From NCBI RefSeq assembly GCF_022846655.1, contig NZ_AP025667.1, forward strand, positions 3,447,001 through 3,511,000: a stretch of 64,000 nt of DNA, read 5' to 3'. Under the pieces are notes generated by a model. The model searched no databases. It was not told the DNA's origin and saw only the letters and a list, made by a program, of their open reading frames with translations. Positions 17,911-24,467 of this stretch are shown one piece after another (position 1 is the stretch's first letter; every line of letters starts with the position of its first letter). The DNA is from Streptomyces seoulensis (GTDB lineage Bacteria > Actinomycetota > Actinomycetes > Streptomycetales > Streptomycetaceae). The position numbers and the translations under genes were made by a program.

Positions 17911-19025
17911 CGACCGCTCCCACCGAAGCCTCAGCCGTACCCGGTCAGGCGCCCGGCGAGTGGCTGGCCGTGCACGTCTTCTACGCGGCCAGCCCCCGCC
18001 CGCTGCTCCTGAACTGCGTCCGGCCCCTGGTCGACGCCCTCACCGAGGAGGGCCTGCTCGACGGGTACTTCTTCATCAACTACTGGCTGGAGGGCCCGCA
18101 TCTGCGCCTGCGCCTGAAGCCGGCCCGCGCCGCCGACGCCGAAGTCGTCCGCCGGCGGGCGCACGCGGCCCTGGAGACGTTCCTGCGCGAGCGGCCCGCG
18201 CTGTACGAGGTGAAGGACGGCTTCTTCGCCGACCTCTACGAGACCCTGTTCACCCTGGAGTTCGGCGACCAGGAACGTTCGGAGTACCTCGGCCCGGACG
18301 GCCGGATGCTGCTGCGCCCCAACAACACCTTCGAGGACCGCCCCTACGAGCCCGAGTACGGCAAGTACGGCGGCCCGGCCGGGATCGAGCTGGCGGAGTG
18401 GCACTTCCAGCACTCCAGCGACCTAGTCATCGAGGCCGCCCGCTCGATGAACCTGCACCTGCGCACCGTGCTGCTCGGGCTGTCCGCCCAGCTCATGATG
18501 GTGATGTCCGGGACCTTCCTGCGGGACGACGAGGCCCTCCTCTCCTTCCTGGACCGCTACCACACCTTCTGGAACCGGGCGTTCTCCAGCACCAACTACA
18601 CCGCCGACGACGGCTACGACCGCGCGTACACCGCGATGGGCGCGAGCCTGCCGGGCCGGTTCCGGGACATCCGGGACGCGGTGGCGGCGGGCGAGACAGG
18701 GCGGCTCCCGGCGTTCCTGCGCGGCTGGGCCGAGCACAGCGCCGAGCTGCGCGACCGGGCGATGGCGCTGATCCGCGACGGCGAGCTGGCCTTCCGCTCC
18801 TGGGACGGCACCCGCGACCTGCGCCCCACCGACCCGGCCCAGGCGCTGCCGATGCTGCTCTCGCCGTATCTGCACATGACCAACAACCGGCTGAGCACGA
18901 CCGTGCGCGACGAGGCGTTCCTGTCGTACGTGCTCGCCCGCGCCCTGCGGGACGGCGGCGCGCGAGGTGCCGAGGGCGACGCGGGCGACTCGCTGGCGGG
19001 CTGGCGGCGCGGGGGTGAGGGGTGA
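17907..19025 (+). CDS. Thiopeptide-type biosynthesis protein, SpaB_C (glutamate elimination)
   Basis: 372 aa, start overlapping the dehydratase stop by 4 nt. WLAVHVFYAASPRPLLLNCV at the front and YFFINYWLEGPHLRLRLKP at about 50-65 are hallmark segments of the SpaB_C domain. RPNNTFEDRPYEPEYGKYGG follows at about 140 and HFQHSSDLVIEAARS at about 165. In goadsporin and thiopeptide pathways such proteins either eliminate glutamate to form dehydroalanine or catalyse the [4+2] pyridine-forming step. As it is the only SpaB_C protein here and is paired with a glutamylation protein, elimination is the more economical role. A pyridine synthase function cannot be excluded from sequence alone. Confidence 0.88.
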   Translation: MTTAPTEASAVPGQAPGEWLAVHVFYAASPRPLLLNCVRPLVDALTEEGLLDGYFFINYWLEGPHLRLRLKPARAADAEVVRRRAHAALETFLRERPALYEVKDGFFADLYETLFTLEFGDQERSEYLGPDGRMLLRPNNTFEDRPYEPEYGKYGGPAGIELAEWHFQHSSDLVIEAARSMNLHLRTVLLGLSAQLMMVMSGTFLRDDEALLSFLDRYHTFWNRAFSSTNYTADDGYDRAYTAMGASLPGRFRDIRDAVAAGETGRLPAFLRGWAEHSAELRDRAMALIRDGELAFRSWDGTRDLRPTDPAQALPMLLSPYLHMTNNRLSTTVRDEAFLSYVLARALRDGGARGAEGDAGDSLAGWRRGGEG

Positions 19026-21310
19026 CCACCGGGACGTTCCTGGCCAGCCGCCCCCGGGTGCGCCCCGATCTGGTGGCGGGGCCCCGGCTGGTGCGGGGTG
19101 CGGCCCGTATCCATCTGCTGAAGGACCCGCGCACCGGACGGCGGCTGGAACTGGGCCCCAAGGAGCACTTCCTGATCACCCGGCTGGACGGGACCCGCAC
19201 GCTGGAGGAGATCGGCGGCGAGTACGCGGGCGAGTTCGGGGCCCGGCTCGGAGAGGCGCAGTGGGGACAGGTGCTGCGGCTGCTGCACGGCCGGGGCCTG
19301 CTGGAGGGCTCCCCCGCACCGTCCGCGGCGCCGCCCGCCGGGCCGGAGCGGCCGCCGAACGGCATCCTCGCCGGACGGACCCGGATGGTGTCCGACGCGC
19401 CCGCGCTGATGGACCGGCTGCACCGGCTCACCGCGCCCGCGCGGCGGCCCGTCGTACTCGCGGTGCTGACCGCGCTGGCGGTGGGCGTGTTCGCCGCCGT
19501 CGTGGCACAGGCCGGGACACTGTGGCGGCAGACGGAGGAGACCGCCGAGCAGCCGGTGCTGCTGTTCGCCATCGGCTGCGTGCTGTGGTGCGGGCTCGCT
19601 CTGCACGAGCTGGCGCACGGGCTGTTCGCGCGGGCCTGGGGCGGGCGGGTCACGGAGATCGGACTGCGCTGGTTCTGCTTCGCCACCTATCTGTACTGCG
19701 AGGTGGAGGACGTCCAGTTCCTCGGCAGCCGGGCCCGCAAGGTCGCCACCGCGTGCGCGGGCGTCTTCGCCAACCTGCTGTTCCTGGTGCCGTTCTACCC
19801 GGTGTGGGCGCTGCTCCCGGCCGACGCCCAGGCCCGGCCCGCGCTCGGGGCGCTGCTGCTGCTCGGCACCGTCCTCGGCGTGGCCAACCTGCTGCCGCTG
19901 CCGCCGCTGGACGGCTACAAGGCCCTCATGCACGCGCTCGGCGTCACCGCCCTGTCCGAGGGCGCCCGCACCTTCGCCGCCCTCGCCGTGCGGGCCCTGT
20001 TCCGGCGGGGTCCGGGCATCGCCGCGTATCCGGCCCGCCTCAGGCTGCTGTACGGCGGTTTCGCGCTGCTGACCGCGGCGCAGAGCGCGGCGCTGCTGGT
20101 GCTGTGCGGTGCGGCGCTGCGGGCGACGCTGCCGGACGGCATGGCGGTGCTCGCCTGGTCGCTGCCGCCCGCGCTGCTCGCCGCCCTCCTGCTGCTGTGG
20201 GCGCTGGGCGGCCTCGGCCGGCGCCTGCGGGACCGGCGTACCACCGAGGCGGCCCCGGCCGTCTCCCCCACGTCCGAGCCGGGGCGTCCCGTCCCGGCGG
20301 GCGCGAGCACCGGGCAGGTCCCGGCCGCCGCGCACCAGTTGAGGAAAGGCGAGATGAGCGCACCCGACAGCAGGACGGAGCCCGCCCCGAGCGGCACCGG
20401 CACCGAGACCGTCGTCGCCCTGGACGGCGTCAGCAAGCGCTACGGGGAGGTGACGGCGCTCGACGGCGTCTCCCTCGAAGTGCGCCATGGTGAGTTCTTC
20501 GGCATCCTCGGGCCGAACGGCGCGGGCAAGACCACCCTGGTGGAGATCGTGGAGGGCATGCGGGAGCCCGACTCCGGCAGCGTCGCGGTGTTCGGGCAGA
20601 GCCCCTGGCCGCGCGACATCGCGCTGCTGGCCCGGATCGGGGTGCAGACGCAGGCGTCGGCGTTCTTCGCCCGGCTGACCGCGGGCGAGCACCTGCGCAC
20701 GGTGGCCGCGCTGTACGGCATGGCTCCCCAGGCCGCGAAGACCGCGCTGGAGCGGGTCGGGCTGACCGAGAAGGAGAACGCGCGCGTCGACCATCTCTCG
20801 GGCGGCCAGCGGCAGCGCCTCGCCGTCGCCACCGCGCTGCTCAACGAGCCGGAGCTGATCTTCCTGGACGAGCCGACTGCCGCGCTCGACCCGGAGGCGA
20901 GGCGTGAACTCTGGGAGCTGCTGCGGTCGTTGCGTTCGGAGGGGCGCACGATCATCTGCACCACCCACTACCTGGACGAGGCCGAGGCGCTGTGCGACCG
21001 GGTGGCGATCATCGCCGGCGGCCGGGTCGTCGCGCTCGACTCGCCCCGCAACCTGATCCGCGCGCTCGCCGCGCCGACCCGGCTGCTGGTGCCCGCCGAC
21101 AAGGTCTCCCCCGGCGCCGCGCTGGCGCTCACGGGCGTGGACCGGGCCACCGTGCAGGGCGCCGACCTGGTCATCGAGACGACGGTGCCCAACCGGGTGC
21201 TGCCGGCGCTCGGCGACCTCGTGGACATCGACTCGGTCTCCGTGCGCACCCCCACCCTCGAAGACGCCTATCTCTCGCTGACCGGCACCGGATCGGAGCA
21301 CCACCGTTGA
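19022..21310 (+). CDS. Site-2 protease (M50) fused to ABC transporter ATPase
   Basis: 762 aa in one uninterrupted frame; GTG overlaps the previous stop. Residues 1-100 look like a PqqD/RRE-like winged helix (IHLLKDPRTGRRLELGPKEH, then LLHGRGLLEG). Residues about 140-400 are a polytopic M50 metallopeptidase with HELAH at 195-199 and NLLPLPPLDG around Asp297 as third zinc ligand. After a Pro/Ala linker an ABC ATPase begins at about 445: GPNGAGKTT at 497-505, LSGGQRQRL and IFLDEPTAALDPEAR. The fusion would combine leader cleavage in the membrane with powering export through the next gene's permease. An internal ATG at 20354 with its own ribosome site could also give a free ATPase. Confidence 0.85.
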   Translation: MTTGTFLASRPRVRPDLVAGPRLVRGAARIHLLKDPRTGRRLELGPKEHFLITRLDGTRTLEEIGGEYAGEFGARLGEAQWGQVLRLLHGRGLLEGSPAPSAAPPAGPERPPNGILAGRTRMVSDAPALMDRLHRLTAPARRPVVLAVLTALAVGVFAAVVAQAGTLWRQTEETAEQPVLLFAIGCVLWCGLALHELAHGLFARAWGGRVTEIGLRWFCFATYLYCEVEDVQFLGSRARKVATACAGVFANLLFLVPFYPVWALLPADAQARPALGALLLLGTVLGVANLLPLPPLDGYKALMHALGVTALSEGARTFAALAVRALFRRGPGIAAYPARLRLLYGGFALLTAAQSAALLVLCGAALRATLPDGMAVLAWSLPPALLAALLLLWALGGLGRRLRDRRTTEAAPAVSPTSEPGRPVPAGASTGQVPAAAHQLRKGEMSAPDSRTEPAPSGTGTETVVALDGVSKRYGEVTALDGVSLEVRHGEFFGILGPNGAGKTTLVEIVEGMREPDSGSVAVFGQSPWPRDIALLARIGVQTQASAFFARLTAGEHLRTVAALYGMAPQAAKTALERVGLTEKENARVDHLSGGQRQRLAVATALLNEPELIFLDEPTAALDPEARRELWELLRSLRSEGRTIICTTHYLDEAEALCDRVAIIAGGRVVALDSPRNLIRALAAPTRLLVPADKVSPGAALALTGVDRATVQGADLVIETTVPNRVLPALGDLVDIDSVSVRTPTLEDAYLSLTGTGSEHHR
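20342..20356 (+). promoter_or_regulatory. Internal ribosome site and in-frame ATG of the ATPase half
   Basis: AGGAAAGGCGAG immediately precedes ATG 20354, in frame with the long ORF (Met445). A TGA is present at 20340-20342 in the +1 frame. A one-base change could therefore have removed the stop of an originally separate protease gene, or a sequencing indel could do the same. Both a fusion protein and a separately initiated ATPase are possible. Confidence 0.6.
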
Positions 21311-22059
21311 GCGCCTACGCCGCACTGACCCGGGCCACCTATGTCGCGAGCGTGCGCGACAAGACGACCCTCTTCTTCACCTTCGCCTTCCCGCTCGCCT
21401 TCCTCGTGCTGTTCGGCCTGATCTTCCAGGGCGACAAGGTCGACGGGGGGCTGGCCTCCATCAACTACATCGCGCCGGGCGTGCTGTCCTGGGGCGTGGG
21501 CAACGCGGCCGTCTTCTCGGTGGGCTTCGCCCTGATGCAGTGGCGCCGGGACGACCTGCTCCGGCTGATCTGGCGCACCCCGACCCCGCTGCGCACCCTG
21601 CTCGCCTCCCGCTGGACGGTGGCCATGGGGGTGGCTCTCGCGCAGACCGCGCTGTTCACCGCGGTCGCCCTGCTGCCGTTCTTCGGGCTGCGGCTGATGG
21701 GCCCCTGGTGGGCCGCGCTGCCGCTGCTGGTGCTGGGGGTGACCGCGTTCCTCGCCATGGGCCTGATCGTCGGCAGTCTCGCCGACACCCCTGAGGCGGT
21801 CGCGGCCATCGCCAACCTGGTGATGGTGCCGATGGCGTTCCTGTCCGGCTCGTTCTTCCCGGACGACCTGATGCCGGGCTGGCTGCGCACCGCCGCCAAG
21901 GTACTGCCGCTGCACTACCTCAACGACGGCCTCACCGACGCCATGGGCGGCCGCGGGGACCTGGGCGACATCGCCCTGGACTGCGCGGGCCTCGCCGTGT
22001 TCGCCCTGGTCTTCGGGGTGATCGCCACCCGGATCTTCCGCTGGAGCAACAGGACATGA
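21307..22059 (+). CDS. ABC-2 type permease (peptide export)
   Basis: 250 aa from TTG, overlapping the ATPase stop (TTGA). Six hydrophobic segments are visible, e.g. TLFFTFAFPLAFLVLFGLIF, LPLLVLGVTAFLAMGLIVGS and LDCAGLAVFALVFGVIATRI. The block PMAFLSGSFFPDDLMPGWLR is the conserved loop before the fifth helix in ABC-2 drug/peptide exporters. Together with the upstream ATPase it should export the mature peptide and may confer self-protection. No other immunity gene is obvious in the cluster. It overlaps the next gene by ATGA. Confidence 0.88.
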   Translation: MSAYAALTRATYVASVRDKTTLFFTFAFPLAFLVLFGLIFQGDKVDGGLASINYIAPGVLSWGVGNAAVFSVGFALMQWRRDDLLRLIWRTPTPLRTLLASRWTVAMGVALAQTALFTAVALLPFFGLRLMGPWWAALPLLVLGVTAFLAMGLIVGSLADTPEAVAAIANLVMVPMAFLSGSFFPDDLMPGWLRTAAKVLPLHYLNDGLTDAMGGRGDLGDIALDCAGLAVFALVFGVIATRIFRWSNRT

Positions 22060-23996
22060 CGACGACGATGACCGCTCTGGAGGCCGCGCGGGCGGACCTC
22101 CAGGCCCGGCTGGCGGCGCGTGCCGCGTCGGCCGGGCTCCCCGCGCCCGCCGTGTCCCGGATCGGCGACACCGATGTGCTCGGCGAGACCGGGCTCCCCG
22201 CCGAGCCGGCGACCGTGCATCTCACCGCGCAGGCCGTGCTGCTCGGTCCGTGGGGCGGCGCCCCGGCGGCGGGTCCGGCCTGCGGGACCTGCCTGGCGAT
22301 GCGGCGCCAGCGGCTGCGGACCCGTACCGAACGGGAGGCGCTGGAGACCGGTACGGAGACCACGGCGGCCGGGGTCTGGCCGGTGCTGCCGGACCACGCG
22401 GTGGACGCGGTGTGGTCGCTGCACCGGCTGATCGCCTCCGGCGCCGCCCGGCACTCCGCCGAGGGCCCGGACGCCGAGCTGCCCCAGGTCACCGAGGTCG
22501 ACCTGGAGACGCTGCGGGTGCGTACGTTCCCGCTGCTGCCGGAGCCGATGTGCCCGCGCTGCCGTCCGTTCACCGAGGAGGCGGAACTGCGCGCGGCGGA
22601 ACAGGCCGCGCTGCCCTCGCCGGGCGCGCTGCCCAAACCGCACCCCGACGCGTACCGGCTGCGCCGGGCGGCCGACCACCCGCTCCCGGTGAAGGCCCTG
22701 GCCAACCCGGTGTGCGGGGTGCTGGGTGGCGGCACCTGGATCGACGTCACCTCCCCCACCACCGCCCCGGTCGCGGGCAGCGTCTTCATGCGGGGGTACG
22801 CCGGGCTCACCGACGTCACCTGGAGCGGGCAGGCCAACTCCTTCGCGGACAGCCGCGACCTGGCCTTCCTGGAGGGGCTCGAACGGTACGCAGGCACCCA
22901 TCGCCGCCACCGCGCACCGGTGGTGACCGCCTCGCTGGATGAGCTGGAGGGGCGGGGCGACCGTGCCCTCGATCCGCGTGCGTGCGGGCTGTACGGGCCG
23001 CGCACCTACGCCGAGGACCCGATGGTCGAGCCCTTCGACCCCGCCCGGCCGATCCCCTGGGTGACCGGCTGGTCGCTGCGGGACGGCCGACCGGTGCTGG
23101 TACCGGCCCGGCTCGTCTACTACAGCGCGGGCACGGCCGCCGACAACTTCGTCTTCGAATGCTCCAACGGCTGCGCCACCGGCAGCAGTTGGGAGGAGGC
23201 GGTGTTCTTCGGGCTGCTCGAACTCATCGAGCGGGACGCCTTCCTGCTCGGCTGGTACGGCGATCTGCCGCTGCCGGAGATCAACCTGGACTCGGTGCGC
23301 TCGCCGAGCGTGCGGGCGATGGTGGCGCGGGCCGCGCTCCAGGGTTACGACGTGCACGTCTTCGACAACCGGGTGGACCTCCCGGTGCCCGTGGTCACCG
23401 GACTCGCGGTCCGCCGCGACGACGCGCCGGGCTCCCTGGCCTTCGCGGCGGGCGCGTCCTTCGACCCGGAGACGGCTGTGGAGTCGGCGGTCTCCGAGAT
23501 CCTCACCTACATCCCGCACCTGCCCGGCCAGGTGGCCGAGCGGCCCGCCGAACTCGCGGCCATGGCCGAGGACTTCGACCTGGTGAAGCGGCTGCCGGAC
23601 CATGCGGCACTGTTCGGGCTGCCCGCGATGCGGGTGCACGCCGCGGGCTATCTGAAGCCGCCGCGCGTGGCGTCATCGGCCGAGCTGTTCGCCGGCTGGG
23701 AGGAGCGGCGCCCGCGTACCGGGGACCTGCGGGACGATCTGCTGCTGGTGCGGGACCTCTTGGGCGAGGCGGGCTGCGAGGTGATCGCCGTCGACCAGAC
23801 CACGCCCGAGCAGCGGCGGATGGGGCTGCGCACGGTGGCCACGCTGGCTCCGGGGCTGCTGCCGATCGACTTCGGCTGGCCGCGGCAGCGGGCGCTCACC
23901 ATGCCGAGGCTGCGCACCGCGCCGCACCGGGCCGGTCTGGTCCCGGCGCCGCTGAAGGAGGAGGAGTTGCGGCGGGTGCCGCATCCGTTCCCGTGA
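22056..23996 (+). CDS. YcaO cyclodehydratase 2 (azoline-forming, TOMM type)
   Basis: 646 aa, start overlapping the permease stop. The design matches YcaO 1: CGTCLAMRRQ and CPRCRPF as candidate zinc cysteines in the first 180 residues. The ATP core FECSNGCATGSSWEEAVFFG with LLELIERDAFLLGW lies at about 365-395, and the protein ends RVPHPFP with the PxPxP motif. Both paralogues thus keep the features of active cyclodehydratases, although the two differ widely along their length. They may divide labour between Cys and Ser/Thr or between N- and C-terminal parts of the core, or work as a heteromer. This is the last gene of the plus-strand operon and faces the precursor gene. Confidence 0.9.
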   Translation: MTTTMTALEAARADLQARLAARAASAGLPAPAVSRIGDTDVLGETGLPAEPATVHLTAQAVLLGPWGGAPAAGPACGTCLAMRRQRLRTRTEREALETGTETTAAGVWPVLPDHAVDAVWSLHRLIASGAARHSAEGPDAELPQVTEVDLETLRVRTFPLLPEPMCPRCRPFTEEAELRAAEQAALPSPGALPKPHPDAYRLRRAADHPLPVKALANPVCGVLGGGTWIDVTSPTTAPVAGSVFMRGYAGLTDVTWSGQANSFADSRDLAFLEGLERYAGTHRRHRAPVVTASLDELEGRGDRALDPRACGLYGPRTYAEDPMVEPFDPARPIPWVTGWSLRDGRPVLVPARLVYYSAGTAADNFVFECSNGCATGSSWEEAVFFGLLELIERDAFLLGWYGDLPLPEINLDSVRSPSVRAMVARAALQGYDVHVFDNRVDLPVPVVTGLAVRRDDAPGSLAFAAGASFDPETAVESAVSEILTYIPHLPGQVAERPAELAAMAEDFDLVKRLPDHAALFGLPAMRVHAAGYLKPPRVASSAELFAGWEERRPRTGDLRDDLLLVRDLLGEAGCEVIAVDQTTPEQRRMGLRTVATLAPGLLPIDFGWPRQRALTMPRLRTAPHRAGLVPAPLKEEELRRVPHPFP

Positions 23997-24057
23997 CCGG
24001 GGCAGGCGTTCAGCTCGTCGGCGCGCGGGCCGTGAAGGAGGTCCGCGCGACGCCGAC

Positions 24058-24089
24058 GGTCCCCGGCGCGCTGACGCGGGCCGGGGACC
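24058..24089. terminator. Bidirectional terminator between operon and precursor gene
   Basis: GGTCCCCGGC (24058-24067) and GCCGGGGACC (24080-24089) form a perfect 10-bp stem with a 12-nt loop. It lies between the convergent stops of YcaO 2 and the precursor and would end both transcripts. Confidence 0.7.
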
Positions 24090-24107
24090 GTGGGTGCGAC
24101 GCCTGGA

Positions 24108-24281
24108 TCAGGCGGTGCAGGAGGTGGTGCTGGTGGTGCTGGAGCAGGTGCTGGTGGAGGAACAGCTCGTCGACGAGCCGAGCATGACCTCGCTGGCGTC
24201 CGAGTAGTCGGTGATCTCGAAGGTCTCCGACTCCAGGTCCAGGATCTCCTGGGCGAGGGAGGCGAGGTTGTTGTCAGCCAT
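24108..24281 (-). CDS. RiPP precursor peptide, Ser/Thr/Cys-only core
   Basis: 57 aa; the ATG at 24281 has a textbook AAGGAG 5 nt upstream. It is too short and on the wrong strand for most automatic calls. The leader, residues 1-35, is acidic (LAQEILDLESETFEITDYSD, then ASEVMLG) and contains the LDLE/FEI pattern typical of azole-peptide leaders. From Ser36 to Thr56 every residue is Ser, Thr or Cys: Cys at 40, 46 and 55, ten Ser and eight Thr, closed by Ala57. Cleavage is likely near Gly35. The composition fits the enzyme set exactly: azoles from Cys/Ser/Thr, dehydroamino acids from the rest. It resembles precursors named thiazolylpeptide-type bacteriocin; the final structure is unknown. Confidence 0.93.
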   Translation of the reverse strand: MADNNLASLAQEILDLESETFEITDYSDASEVMLGSSTSCSSTSTCSSTTSTTSCTA

Positions 24282-24467
24282 GATGGCTCCTTCCGGGTCA
24301 GGTGACCTGCTGCCGTCCGGGAGGGTCCCGTCCGGTGGTGCGCCGAACCTGCCGGAGGAGCGAGCCCCCGGACACCTCCCTTTCTACGCGCGTCCGACAC
24401 CAACTCCCTGACCGATGGCTGTCACTTCACTGACACCCCCGTTCTACGACCCCATGGAGTACTCGCC
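24282..24467. promoter_or_regulatory. Divergent promoter region, precursor versus M20 amidohydrolase
   Basis: 186 bp between divergent starts. It contains TGTCA-N6-TGACA (24420-24435), a 5-bp dyad. A 5-codon ORF (MEYSP, ATG at 24454) has a TGA overlapping the amidohydrolase GTG, a layout that could couple translation. No clear -35/-10 pair could be fixed by eye. Confidence 0.4.

Noticed and set aside
17907..19025. Calling the SpaB_C protein a [4+2] pyridine synthase
   Set aside because: It is the only SpaB_C protein and is translationally coupled to the glutamylation protein. Elimination is needed first, so a macrocyclase call would be unsupported.
11496..23996. Calling one YcaO a thioamide-forming enzyme
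   Set aside because: Both end in PxPxP and carry the cysteine-rich front of azoline cyclodehydratases; no TfuA-type partner is present.
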